A stretch of 64,000 nucleotides of DNA from Halicephalobus mephisto (GCA_009193035.1 SWDT01000041.1:434001-498000); one strand, 5' to 3'. Counted from the first letter of the stretch, positions 33,113-45,190 are shown. The notes: generated from the sequence alone by a model not told the origin. Program-made: numbers and translations.

Positions 33113-34771
33113 TTTGATTCTGAAACAATTTCATTTATTTTAACAAAATTCCTCCCGAATTCGGCAAAAAGCCCTCAGGCGACTATCGTGTTAATGGAGA
33201 ATGGAAACCATAGGACTCTCGAAAATATAAAAAAATTCTCCGAAAAAATTAAAGCCAAAAAAACTTGCGACATGTTTTAATTGAAAAATTGGTAATGGAC
33301 GATCGTAAAAGCCTAAGGGGTTTCGAACAGAAGTACGAAAATAGTTATGAAATTTAAAGCTTGAAAGTCATGCAACTCTCGGAAACGGAATAAATCGAGC
33401 AGAATACTGAAGCGGAAAGGGTTGGGCACGTGGATAAGATTTTTTCGAATTGGGAAATTAAAAATTATAAAATTTCGGTTTCAACATGGAAAATGAAAAT
33501 GGATTTAAAACTTTAAAAATGTATTACTGTGGGAAAATTAAAAATTCTAAAAACAAAAAATATTCTCAACACGAAAAGGAAAAAAACAAACAGAAAATTT
33601 ACAGTAACGCAAGACCAAAAATCATGAAATTATTAAAAAAAATAAATTTTAATAAAATAAAAAATCTACAGTAATCAAAAAAAATAAATTTTAATAAAAT
33701 AAAAAATAAAAAATCTACAGTAATCAAAAAAAATAAATTTTGGAATTTACAGTAATCAAAAAAATCAAAAAAATAAATTTTAATAAAATAAAAAATTTAA
33801 AATCTACAGTAATCAAAAAAAATTATTCAAAAAAGTCAAAAATAGTTAAAATTTAAAAAAAAAATTTGTTTTCAAATTTACGTAAAATAAACAAAACTGA
33901 TCCTGGAACAAAAATTATTTTTTAATTTGTACCGTCATTTGGGAAATTCGAACTGAAATGTGAAATAAGCAAAATTGGTTTCGACAAAAAATTTATTTTT
34001 CCCAATTTTGCCAAAGATCAAATACCAAATTTCAAAAAATTCTTCTCAAAAATTAAATTACGAAAAAAAATTAACGCTTAATTTCGAAAAAATCCTAAAT
34101 GGAACAAAAAAATCCATTTTGAATTTCGTGCATTTTTAAAAAACTTATTTTTTTGCAAAATTTGGATGATATCAGTCATAACCGATTACACAAAAAGTTA
34201 ATAAATTCCAAAAAAACTTTTAAGTCGAGTGTCCGAAAAAAGAGCTTAAAATTTTTTTCGAAAAAAGTTCCTTCATAATGTCACAAGCAAATGTGTTTAT
34301 TCTTGAAGACTTGTTAAAAATTTTTCACTTAATTTAAATGTCGAATGTAACTTTGGTCAAAAAATTCATCCAAAATTTTATTCTACAATAAATTAAGAAA
34401 TATTTTTAAAATTATTTAAAAAAAATTATTTTTAAAATTATTAAAAAAAGTATTTTTAAAATTATTTTAAAAAAAATTATTTTTAAAATTATTTAAAAAA
34501 AATTATTTTTAAAATTATTTAAAAAAAAATTATTTTTAAAATTATTTAAAAAAAAATTATTTTTAAAATTATTTAAAAAAAATTATTTTTAAAATTTATT
34601 TAAAAAAAGTATTTTTAAAATTATTTAAAAAAAGTATTTTTAAAATTATTTAAAAAAAGTATTTTAAAATTTATTTAAAAAAAAATATTTTTGAATTTAT
34701 TAAAAGAAAATATTTCTACATTTATTAAGAAATATTTTTAAAATTATTAAGAAATCTAATTTTAATCGAAT
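33113..34771. other. Intergenic between divergent small membrane-protein genes
   Basis: AT-rich, with CTACAGTAATC-containing tandem units at ~33600-33820 and a ~26-bp A/T array at 34395-34700. No gene seen. Confidence 0.5.
34395..34700. repeat. ~26-bp tandem array of ATTTTTAAAATTATTTAAAA units
   Basis: About a dozen near-identical copies ending just upstream of the start codon at 34772. Confidence 0.8.
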
Positions 34772-37465
34772 ATGAGCACTCATGGAAGCAACAACAACCT
34801 CTCCAATTTCTCGACCCCTCTGGCGGTAATCGCGGTTTTATTTTTTGTGATTTCTACCGTCGTTATCTGCTTCTGCGCTTATTGCGTGGATATAAAGTAA
34901 GATTATTTTTTATTGAATATTATTGAAAATATAAAAAATTTTTTTAAAATCAAACTACAAATTTAAAAAATTTAAAATTTTTTTGAAAAAATCCTAGTTT
35001 GAAAAAAAGGGATTTTTTTGGAACATGGTTTTAAAAATAATTTTTAAAAAAATTTGACAAATTTCGTTTTTCGTAAAAATCTGGTTCAGTCGTCTTTAAA
35101 ACGGAATTATCCAAGGATTTCACATATCCGTATTTGTGGAATTTTTGGATACCAGATTATGAAGATTACGTAAGAAGACAGATATCTTTGATTAATTTTT
35201 TTTTGCAAAAAACGAACTATAATCTTTGTTTTGGGACATTTGTGCCTCAGGCATTTTTATTTCGATTCTGGTACTTTCGTTTTGAAAATTAAAAACATTT
35301 TTGTTAATTTTTATATGGGATTTTAAAAGTCATTTTAGATAAATTTTTACTTTTTATAGAACTTCAAAATAAAATTTTAAATGTTCTTAGAACTGATAAA
35401 TTTCCAAAATTCAGGATTCTGAAGGTTAATTATTAATTCCGATTCTAGATTCAGAATTTACAGACTTGATTACTTTTTAGAAACAGTTTTTGTTAAATGA
35501 TAGTTATAAAATTAAAAAATGTCGTAATATGAAAATTTTAAATGTTCTTAGAACTGATTAGTTTCCAAAATTCAGGATTCTCAAGGTTAATTATTGATTC
35601 CGATTCTAGATTCGGAATTTACAGACCTATTTATTCTATGATAATTACTTTTTGTCAAATTTAATTCCAGAATTGGAACATGAATGTTATGGTATGAAAA
35701 ATTTTAAATGTTCTTAGAGCTGATAAATTTCCAAAATTCTGAATTCTCAAGGTCAATTATTGATTCCGATTCTAGATTCAGAATCTACGAGCTTGATTGC
35801 CTTATTAAAAAAGGTTTTGTTCAATTTTAACTCTAGAATTGAAAAATAAATATCTAGGACACAAATGTTTAAGACAAGTACTTGAAATCTAAATGTCACA
35901 GCACGATAATCTTTATTTTTTTTAAATCTAAACCAAATTTCCTAACTTTTTTCGACCAAAGTAGTGTATTTTAAAATTATTTATTTAATTTACAACAATC
36001 AAGCGCAATAGATATTGTATAAATTTAAATAAACTCCGTTTTGGTGGCTCTGAATCAGAGTTATCAATTTCGAATTAATTCGAACTCGAAAATTAAACTA
36101 ATTCGAACTCAAAAATCAAATAAATTTAAATTCAAAAATCGAACTAATTCGAACTCGAAAATCGAATTAATTCAAATTCAAAAATCAAACTAATTCGAAT
36201 TCGAAAATTAAACTAATTCGAACTCAAAAATCGAATTAATTTAAATTTGAACCCGTAAATCGAAGAATTGGAAAAATCGATAAATGTGTTCTGAATCCAT
36301 GATGATTAATTTGTTATTTTTTTACAATATTTTTCTTAGTAATAGTACAAATAACGACTAATAGCAATAACGTCATTATGGTAAAATAAAAACTTATTTT
36401 AAAAAATAAAAATTAATCATCAAACTATACAAAGTAATTTATTAAACTATTTTTATTTAAAATTATTATTATAGCCAAAAATAGCCCTGTTAGAAAGGTC
36501 AATATTCATTTAAAAATGTTAATGAGAATATCAACTTAGAAAAATAACATTTTTATAAAGTAGTAAAGTAAGTTGATTTTTGACTTCAAAGTCGAAAAAT
36601 AAGTTCAAAAAAATTTCTAAACATATTTTTTGGTTTCAAAACAAAAATAAATTAACCAATATTTTTAATTTTATTTTTTTTCTAAAAAGTAAAATAAGTT
36701 CAAAAAAATTTCTAAACATATTTTTTGATTTCAAAACGAAAATAAATTAACCAATATTTTTAATTTTATTTTTTTTCTAAAAAGTAAAATAAGTTCAAAA
36801 AAATTTTAAACATATTTTTTGGTTTCAAAAAAAAAATAAATTAACCAATATTTTTAATTTTATTTTTGTTCTAAAACCAATAATAAGTTCAAAAAAAATC
36901 TCCAATTTTTATTATTTTTTCAAAATTAAACTTTTTAAAAACTTCTAAAACTACAAAAGTTCCAAAAATATTTCAAAAATATATTTTAAACTTTTTTTAT
37001 TAAAATACTGTACTCTAATTTTTAATTTCAATTTATTATTTAATTTTTAATTTTTTGAAAAAAGCATTTATGATAAGATTTTTCAAAAATAATAATTTAA
37101 AAAATAAAATTAACGTTATTTATGAAATTTCTGAAAAAATCAGTTTTTAAAACGAAAATTATAATTATTTTTTTAATTTCAGAAAAGTTATACAATTTTG
37201 TTTTTGTTGTTTAAAAAAACCCAAATATTCTTCGGAAACGCAGATATTCATCAACGAATTCAACAACGATAATTTTCTGCACCCTAATTCGATTCCAGTC
37301 GAGACCGCTCCTTCGATATGGAGGAATCCCGTCATCGTCGGGGGTCCTTCCTACCGTAAACTGACGACCATAAGCAAATACAAAACGAGTGTTACGGATG
37401 AGGAATTAGAAATGCTCAGTAGACAGTACAGTAACCACAAAAACAGTTTTGTTTCTGCTGTTTAA
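34772..37465 (+). CDS. Small single-pass membrane protein (135 aa)
   Basis: Two exons: 34772-34896 and 37183-37465 (phase 2), with a 2.29-kb repeat-filled intron (GTAAGA...TTTCAG). Exon 1 encodes a short Asn/Ser-rich N-terminus with an NLS sequon. A transmembrane helix (PLAVIAVLFFVISTVVICFC, residues ~16-36) follows, then cysteines at the membrane edge (CAYC, CFCC) that could be palmitoylated. The cytoplasmic part has SYRKLTTISKYK and ends NSFVSAV, whose last residues could suit a PDZ ligand. Codon use in exon 2 is clearly coding, unlike the flanks. The family is not recognised. It is divergent from the 96-aa membrane protein 1.66 kb away; whether the two are related is unknown. Confidence 0.65.
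35330..35880. repeat. ~165-bp dispersed repeat with AGAATC dyads, three copies in intron
   Basis: The series TTAAATGTTCTTAGAACTGA, TCCAAAATTCAGGATTCT, TTGATTCCGATTCTAGATTC and GAATTTACAGAC recurs near 35375, 35545 and 35705. Related copies lie at 11400-11870, 25550-25625 and 38470-38800. Confidence 0.7.
36060..36255. repeat. Tandem AATTCGAACTCGAAAATCAA units
   Basis: About seven copies of a ~29-bp unit with alternating TTCGAA and TCGAATTAATTC words, inside the intron of the 135-aa gene. Confidence 0.75.
36595..36900. repeat. ~95-bp tandem repeat, 3-4 copies
   Basis: Units beginning AATAAGTTCAAAAAAATTTC and including AATAAATTAACCAATATTTT start near 36597, 36692, 36788 and 36882. Confidence 0.8.
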
Positions 37466-38242
37466 TATAACCGAAAAATTGAATATTCAATAAAATTTTA
37501 ATTATAAAATAAAAAATTTGAATTTTAATAATTTTAAAATAAAAAATTTTAAATCTCAAATTTTAATAATTTTAATTTTAAAATAAAAAAACTTAAACAA
37601 TTTTAAAATAAAAAATTACAATTTTAATAATTTTAAATTAAAAAATTTAAATTTTAATAATTTTAAAATAAAAATTTTAAATTTTGAAGAAAAAAATTTA
37701 AACAATGTTAACTTTTAAAATTTTAAAATCAAAAATGTAAACAATTTAAAATTTTTTATTAAATGTTATTTTACGTCAGTAGAAAAATATTTGATGAATA
37801 ATGTTTTCAAAGTTGAAAAATTTTTTAAAATTATTTTTATAATTAAAAAAATCTTCAAAATTAATTTTTTTCATTAATATTTTTATTTTCAATTTTACTC
37901 ATTTTTGAATTTCAAAATTTTTAATTTAAATTTTAAAAAATCGAATTTTTGAATTTGATGAATTTCGAAATTTTTAATTTTTTTAATTTAAATTTTACAA
38001 AATCGAATTTTTGAATTTGATGAATTTCAAAATTTTTAATTTTTTAATTTAAATTTTACAAAACCGAATTTTTGAATTTGATGAATTTCGAAATTTTTAA
38101 TTTTTTTAATTTAAATTTTACAAAACCGAATTTTTGATTTATTTTATATTTCGTAATTCCGAATTTTCGATATCTTCATAATTAAAAAATTAAATGTTTT
38201 TCAAAAATTAAAAAAATACAGTTATTAATAAATTTGTTTTTT
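37466..38242. other. Intergenic between convergent genes, tandem repeats
   Basis: A/T low-complexity sequence. From ~37900 to 38150 it is a ~61-bp tandem repeat with GAATTTTTGAATTTGATGAA in each unit. Confidence 0.6.
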
Positions 38243-40703
38243 CTACGTCCTGGACCCGAAACGATGAAACAAAAGTTCTTTCGGAATTCCGTCGATGTTC
38301 ACTTCGTCGAAGGTGGACATAACCAAGTGCATGTCGCTCTCGATTGCCCAAATTTGCTGAAATAATGTTTTTTAAAATATTTAAAAATTACAAAAATCTT
38401 TATTACGAAACATTTGTGTTCCAATTTAAAAATTTGAAGTAATTTTAAATTTCTATTTTTTATAGGATTTAAAAACTTAATTTTAAATGTTTTTAGAATT
38501 GATTAGTCTCCAGAATCCGGGATTCTGAAGGTTAACTATCAATTCTGATTTAAGATTCAGAATCTACGGATCAAGAAATTCTATAATAATTATTTTTTGT
38601 TAAATTTAACTTCAAAATTAAAAAACAAATGTTACAGTGTAAAAAATTTTAAATGTTTTTAAAATTGATTAGTCTCTAGAATCCGGGATTCTGAAACCTA
38701 ACTATCGATTCTGATTTAAGATTCAGAATCTACGGATCAATATATTTTACCGTAATTACTACTTGTTCAAATTTAACTCCATAATTGGAACATAAATGCC
38801 ACGGTACAAAAACCCACAGATATCTTAGTCATGATCATCAGAATCTTAGTTTGTCTTCGAGTTCGTTCTTTTGGTGAAATTTTCGGAAATTTTACAACTT
38901 GATAATCGAAAAGCGCATCGTACAGTCTGTCGACATAGTTTTTCGATATTCTTTTGCCTTCTGGACTTAGACTTTCATAATATTGAAAAAGATAGATACT
39001 GTAGAGCAAAGCAAGTTCAGAAGCATCAGTGTTCACCTCTTTCAGAGGATTTACGATGTGCTGGATGTAAGCGTTTATGATAGACATGCTAAATTGAGCC
39101 ATGCTAAAAAATAAAAGAATAATTTCAATATAGTAGAACTTAGGTATAAGATACTCCTTGGGACCGGGTAAAGCGTATGTTATAAGAAAGGATATACAGC
39201 AGAACTCGGATATAAGATACCCCTGTTATAACATATCTCCTGTTATAGTATACGGTGTGAGTGAGTGTGTTTGGTTAATCTGTCTTCAAATTTACCCCTG
39301 TTATAATATATCCTTCTTTATAACATATGCTTTCCCCAGTTCCAAGGGGGTATCTTATATCCAACTTCTACTATATTATAACAGGATAAATTTGAAGGCA
39401 GACTAACCAAACTCACTCAGACCGTATGCTATAACAGGAGATATGTTATAACTAGGGTATCTTATATCCAAGTTCTACTGTATATAAAATCTTTACCTAA
39501 AATCTTCTACGTTAAAATACGACCCATTCCCTAAGGGCAGGACATTGAATTTCATCTCAAATAAGTGAATGAATGGCAAACAAGACAGTAAAATAAAATT
39601 CATCCTAAAAAGCTGAACTTGATCTTCTTCGGATAGCATTCTGAACTCCGGAATGCAGTTGGCCCAGTCAGCGACACTGACGAAAGTCCTGTACCACATG
39701 AAGGACAAATCATGATTGCCTGCGGGTCTAGAACAACTAAAATCCCATTTCGTTCTAGGACAAACTTTTTCCGGATTCTTGATTCCTTCGAATAATGTGA
39801 TTTCACGGTTGCATTTTTCTTGACTAATCCGGAGCCATTCATGTGCTTCTACATTCTCGTATCTCGGATCGTAGGCTTCTATGGACGCTTTAGTCATGGA
39901 AGTAAGGAAGTTGATCAGATCCAAACTAGCAGGATCTACTTCGGCATTCCGAGGACTCGAAGCAGATGTTGAAGCTGTTAAATTCGGAAGACTAGAAATG
40001 TTGGAAGATTTTGGTTGACTTTTTGTGTCTCTCAGTTGATTCCCGTCCATTCCTACGGATAGGCATTTCTGGAACCGACAAGCTCGACATCGATTACGGT
40101 TTTCTGAAAAATAGAAAATCATAATTTCATAATATTATAATATTATAAAAATCAGAAATATGAACAATGAAATTATAAAAAATCTTTTCGAAGGAAATTT
40201 TTATAACTTCCTAGTTAGAACTAAAAGTTATTAATTTACTATTTTCGTAATTCAGCAACGTTCAAATCACACTATTACAAAAACATGTTTTTAGTATAAT
40301 GTTGTGAAATTATTTCGAAATATATTCTTAGAAGATTTCAATCAAGATCAAAAATCATTAAATTTTTGTTTGCATGTTTTTTATAAAATCTCAAAAACCA
40401 TCAACTGGATTCTAAAAACACTGAAAACTTTTTATTTCGTTCTATAGTATTACCCGAAGACCGTAACCATGGAATTGTGTCAAACAAAAACTGCTTTTTT
40501 GGTAATCCAAATCACAGAACCCGGATCCGAACTTAAAAGACAAAAAACCAACCTTTCAAAATCTGGCAGTTTCCACCGTTAGAACAGATATAATTCCTTT
40601 CTTCATTCACGGATCTTCGGAAAAATCCCTTACATCCATAGCAACAATTAACGCCGTAATGTTTTCGGACGTCTTTACTGTCATTACAAACAGCGCAAAT
40701 CAT
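38243..40703 (-). CDS. Nuclear hormone receptor (NHR)
   Basis: Four exons: 40553-40703, 39497-40103, 38818-39103 and 38243-38356 (phases 1, 2 and 0), encoding 385 aa. The protein starts inside the first zinc finger: MICAVCNDSKDVRKHYGVNC, P-box region CCYGCKGFFRRSV. The second finger is CSNGGNCQILK, then NRNRCRACRFQKCLSVGM. This gives eight metal-binding cysteines. A Ser-rich hinge (~75-110) leads to a ligand-binding domain with WANCIPEFRMLSEEDQVQLF and a terminal helix region near the C-terminus (FDEVNIDGIPKELLFHRFG). It acts as a DNA-binding transcription factor; ligand and targets are unknown. Only two residues precede the first cysteine, so an upstream exon is possible. The 448-bp first intron is plain; the second (39104-39496) contains nested foldback elements. 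Nematodes carry hundreds of such paralogues, so no symbol is given. Confidence 0.9.
38470..38800. repeat. ~170-bp dispersed repeat, two copies in NHR intron 3
   Basis: TTTTAGAATTGATTAGTCTC, CAGAATCCGGGATTCTGA and GATTTAAGATTCAGAATC occur at ~38490 and ~38660. Same family as 35330-35880. Confidence 0.7.
39131..39482 (+). mobile_element. MITE interrupted by a nested MITE
   Basis: The outer element has left end TAGTAGAACTTAGGTATAAG at 39131 and right end ATATCCAAGTTCTACTGTA ending about 39482. Its body is split after AAGAAAGGATA at 39194 and resumes at about 39376 with TTATAACAGGATAAATTTG. It lies in an NHR intron (39104-39496). Confidence 0.75.
39195..39375 (-). mobile_element. Nested 181-bp MITE, inverted relative to its host element
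   Basis: Ends TACAGCAGAACTCGGATATA and TATATCCAACTTCTACTATA. The interior reads the family consensus in reverse (GGTTAATCTGTCTTCAAATT is the complement of AATTTGAAGGCAGA...AACC in the other copies). The insertion point is a TA inside the outer element. Its length equals the solo copy at 25035-25215. Confidence 0.75.
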
Positions 40704-41695
40704 GATGCAAAAGTTCAAGTGAGCAGTTGGCTTTCGTTTTTCATATTATTGATTGGGACAGGAAAGACCAGAAACGCAAACTATGATGCATAAACATGTG
40801 GTTCTATTGTGAACACCACAAGAACTGAGATTTTATAAATCTTAAAATAATTTTTCATTAAATTGAAAAAATAAAGATGTAAAATTTTGATTCTGGAAGA
40901 AAGTTCGAAAATTAATTATAATATAAAAATATACTTTTACTATGAATATTACAATGTTTAAAGTGTTCTAAATCTTGGAATAATTTCTTCTTTAATTAGA
41001 AAACAAAGTTATGCAATTTTAATGATAATATAAAAGTTCAAAAATTAATTATAATATAAAAATACACTTTTACTATGAATATTACAATGTTTAAAGTGTT
41101 TTAAATCTTGGAGTAATTTCTTCCTTAATTAGAAAACAAAGTTTTTGAACTTTAGTCTCGACATGAATAATAGTTTCATTTTTTCGACGCTGTTTTGATG
41201 ATTTTTGAAAACATTTTTAATTTCTTTTTATATTTGATAGATATATGAAATTTGCTAGATCTAAAAAGTCCAGAAATCATCAAAAAAGTTAGTTGAAGTG
41301 AGTCAATCATCCATATCGAAACTGAAGTTTACTAAATTTTTTAATTTTTTAATACATCACATTTAGAAACGAACTAATTTAATCAAATATTAAATAATAC
41401 TCATAAACAAAGTAAAAATTATTTTTTGTATAATAAAAATTAGATTTATTAAATTTGTTTTTTTAAAATGGATTTCTAAGTTTTATTATTTCGTAATTTC
41501 TTAGTTGTAAAATTGTTTAAGGAAATCCATTAATGGGAGGATAAATATCTTCCTGGATGTTGTACTGATAAATTCCTGGGAAAGTGTCCACAAACTTGTT
41601 ATCAACGAATCAGAGAACAAATTACAACAATTTGACCATATATAAGTACAGTGATAAAACCGAAAATAAACTTAAATTCGTCCAATTAGTTGCGT
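40704..41695. other. Intergenic upstream of the NHR gene
   Basis: AT-rich spacer with a ~125-bp duplication (GAAAGTTCGAAAATTAATTA at ~40905 and a matching block at ~41035). No gene seen. Confidence 0.55.
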
Positions 41696-43207
41696 TCATT
41701 CGAGATTCTTGATTGAAGATGGAAGTTTTGTATTGTTGGTTTCAGGGAGAAGTAAAGTCAGGAATCCGGCCATTGCAGACAGAGATCCAAACACAACTAG
41801 AGGAAAAGGACCCCAGATTGACACCGTTCGCTGAATCTCCGTCGAGAATACTCCAACAATTTTCGAAGACAAGATACATATGCCGATACAGTAATTCCTT
41901 TCTGAAGTCGGGAAAACTTCTACGGCAAACATGAATAAAGCCATAAAAGGTGTAGAAATAGCGACCTTGGCAGTGAGCCAGATGATTAATTCCAAGGGGT
42001 TGTTTTCTGAAAACAAACATAATTTAAACGACAAATATAAAACTTGCTTTTAAGGAAAAGACAAGCAATTCCAAATAAAATCGCCGTAAGGAAATGAGTA
42101 GAAGAAATAGTCCATCTTCTTCCTATTTTCGCCAACATGATGGGACAAATGGCATAAGCAACGAGTTCGACGATTCCTACCGCGACAAAATTAAAGTACT
42201 TATTCCCTGCCAAGGATACTGTAAACATGGACATGCCGAAATAAACAAACATGTCTGTAGCCCAGACGAAAGCAAGAATCGAAACTCGTTTTAATAGTGA
42301 TGGATTAGACAACACATTTTTGGTCCTAAAAATGAAGTAAATCTCCGAAATTAAAGACTCCTCACGATTCCCAGATAGTATTTGTCTGGTCCTTCTGTTC
42401 TCCATTCTTCATAACTGCTGTCCAATCAACTTTTTTGAGGAATGTTCTCCCAGCGACTTTCCGAACCCACTTCTTTGATTCTTCCAAGTTTCCTTTTTCT
42501 ACAAGGATATGTAGAGATTCCGGAACTAGAAGAAAAGCGACGAAACAGAATACAAGACTTGGAACTCCTGAAGCAGACATGTACAATCTCCAATCTTTTA
42601 TGTAATAAGCTAATAGAGCTACGAAACAGTATCCAACGACCCAAGTGAATCCGAAAACGAAGGTAGCAATCGGACGAAGAATCGAAGGAATGGACTCGTT
42701 CGCAAGAACCCATCCTGATATCTCGATTCCGTCGTAAACTGATCCTTGAAGAAATCGTAGAATTAAAATAGTGGAAATATCGTTGGCGAAAAGCATTGTA
42801 CAACTGCAGATTCCTATCACGAAAATACTCCAAATAACAGCTTTTTTTCTACCGTATTTGTCAGAGCAAAACGAAATCAACGGTCCTCCGAAGATGCTTC
42901 CGATCATGAAAGCCGATGTTAAAGAATGTTTCAAGTAAGATCGAGATCCATAGAGTTGAAGTTCACTTATCATACTTGTGTTTTGTCTTTCGAAACAAAA
43001 ATCTGTCAAATTCGACGGATTGGAAAAATCGCATTCAGGATCATCGACAAAGGATTCGATGAGCATATTCACAGCAGTAAAGACCCAACAAAGGCTTATA
43101 AGACTCAATCCAGTCAATATTCTGACATTTTTCCATCCTATTCTTTCGAGAATATCATCAACTGAAGTTTCCGTGGATTCCAACAGTGATTTTTGGTAAG
43201 AAGACAT
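41696..43207 (-). CDS. SLC22-like major facilitator (organic ion transporter family)
   Basis: Three exons: 42366-43207, 42048-42325 and 41696-42006, encoding 476 aa. The N-terminal half has a large loop after TM1 with NPSNLT and NTS sequons (residues ~60-85), as in SLC22 carriers. The MFS signature SDKYGRKKAVIW lies between TM2 and TM3. GSVYDGIEISGWVLANES matches the conserved TM4 region, and the LLVPESLHILVEKGNLEE loop follows TM6. The second half has TM7-TM12 with AVEVFPTSERNYCIG and LLPETN, the usual family end. It is likely a plasma-membrane uptake or exchange carrier for small organic ions; substrate unknown. Intron 1 is 40 bp (GTGAGG...TTTTAG). Intron 2 is 41 bp and starts GCAAGT, so a GC-AG intron is required to keep the frame. 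A second copy of DRxGRR-like sequence (LAKIGRRW) is in the C-half. Confidence 0.88.
42007..42047 (-). other. 41-bp GC-AG intron of the SLC22-like gene
   Basis: Donor GCAAGTTT, acceptor GTTTTCAG, phase 1. The only GT alternative, 4 nt downstream, breaks the frame. GCAAGT is the canonical form of GC donors. Confidence 0.75.
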
Positions 43208-44338
43208 TATTTAGGACGGAAATAAAAATATTCGTTTACAAAGGTGAGAACGTTTTTGAAAATTGTTAGAACAGGTTTTTAGGAAGACTAAAGGACTAAA
43301 AAATGAAATTCAGGACCATTATCTGAGTGAAAATCAGCGAGTACTAAATCTAAAGTTGGATTTCCGCTGCGAAAAAAGGTATTTCAATAATAGTAACAAC
43401 AAACTTGAAAGTATTTTGTTAAATCAGTGAGTTTTTTTAAGTTATTGATTTTGATATAATTTATATTTCAAGAAGAATTTCTAAAAATCATGTATATATT
43501 ATCTTTTCCTAGAATCTAAAAATCAATTCTTTGTAAATTTATTCTCATAAATAATGTTTTTAATAGTTTTGATCAAAAAGCGTATAATGTCCAATAAATA
43601 CCAGAGTTACACACGATGTGACTTTTTGTAACCATAAACTTACTGCAAATATCTGAACTTTGTGAATTGATTCCTAAACTCCGTGAATGAATCTTTTTCA
43701 TTCATTTGTCGACAAAGTTGAAGAATTCTGATGATTTAAAAATGAGTGATTATCGGATCGTGTACTTCTAAAGCACCTTCAGAATTAACTGATAAAAAAC
43801 ACTGACATATGTGGATAAGTTCTACCTCATTATTATTCTTCCGAATTTTACTATCATTATTTATTCTTATTGTATTTTTATCGACACATTATAGTTTAAT
43901 AATGTTAATAAAAAACGAAACTAAGTTTCTCCTGTCATGCTATTTTTATATTAGTTATTCAATGAAAATGAATATTCCAACTAATTACTGGAATTTCCTA
44001 ACTCGCCTATGCAGCTCAATTTTTTATAATATATAATCAAAATTAGAAAAAATGATGATAACTAAAGCGAGCACTTGTTTAAATTTATTCCTTCCTGGTT
44101 GGTAACTCTCTGTTGGTATTTTAAGGGATCTTACTTTTAAACAAAACTTATATTATTTAACAAGTTCATATTTCTTCGTATTGAGAGTAAACTTGTATCA
44201 GAATAAACAATAACTTTGTAGAATTTGCGCAAGTATTTTTTATTAATTTTAAGTGATCTTTTTTGTATTTTTATAAACAAATCTATATGATTAATATCAG
44301 TGTTTATTATCAGATTCTTGAATCCTTAGACAAGATAT

Positions 44339-44494
44339 TACAATACAATACAATACAATACAAATTGCTCTAGCTGTTGCATGGGCGCGGTCTCCAGCGG
44401 AGCCAATACTTCGCTGTGAGTGCTGCTTGATTCCCAGGTTTCTCTATTACCTCCTTCCAGGTTCGCTTGTTTTGAGCAGCCATCATGGCTTCCT
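44339..44494 (-). mobile_element. 5'-truncated non-LTR retrotransposon 3' end
   Basis: On the minus strand a short frame (MMAAQNKRTWKEV ... AKYWLRWRPRPCNS, then TAG) resembles the extreme C-terminus of a non-LTR element ORF. It is followed by a 3' tail of about five TTGTA repeats (plus-strand CAATA, 44341-44364). Near-identical flanks CTTAGACAAGATAT (44325-44338) and CTTAGACAAAATAT (44495-44508) look like a target-site duplication. The block is GC-rich relative to its surroundings. Element clade not determined. Confidence 0.65.
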
Positions 44495-45190
44495 CTTAGA
44501 CAAAATATCAGAAGAATAAGACCTTATTCAGAGAATATAAAGAACAAATGTGGTGGATAATGTGTTCATTTGAAAGTATATAACATTTGTGTAATAACAG
44601 AACCTTATTTATGAGAATAATGGTTGAATATTTTTGATAGCAATTACTTAATTTCGAATCCTCAATGACTGGAAGATGTTATTTTTAATAATCTTTTAAT
44701 CTTCACCACTAAACTGGAAGAAAATGACAAAGTATCAAAGTATTTTGTAATTGTTGGGGCTTAAGGAGACATCATGCAGATGACACTCCCTGATTGGGTG
44801 GTTTTAGTACGACCACCGTAATCTTACGAGGTTTATATTGTTGTGTTGTGGTTTAATAATATCTTTCTGTGGAAAATTGTGACTTGTTCTATAAAAACTC
44901 AAGTATCTTTCCTATTTGTCGCATTCTAAGTCACAACAGTAATATTCTGCAAACTTTTAAAGATGCTACTGAAGTTGAAATGTCTCAAACATTGAATCTA
45001 ATTGTCGAAATCATCTAATGAGAAACTTTCAATCTTTAAAAATGCTTTTTTATATTGACCCTAAAGAAGTTAACCATATCACTTCAATTAAGAGACGTTA
45101 ATGGATCCTTTATTTGTTGCTGATAATCATTTTTATGAGTATCTTATAAACAAGCATTAAGGCAAAAAAGGGTGAGGTCAAGATAATTTT

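Noticed and set aside
43809..44036. 75-codon hydrophobic plus-strand frame
   Set aside because: Phe/Ile/Leu-rich composition is what AT-rich sequence encodes by chance. No signal-peptide boundary, exon context or conserved pattern.
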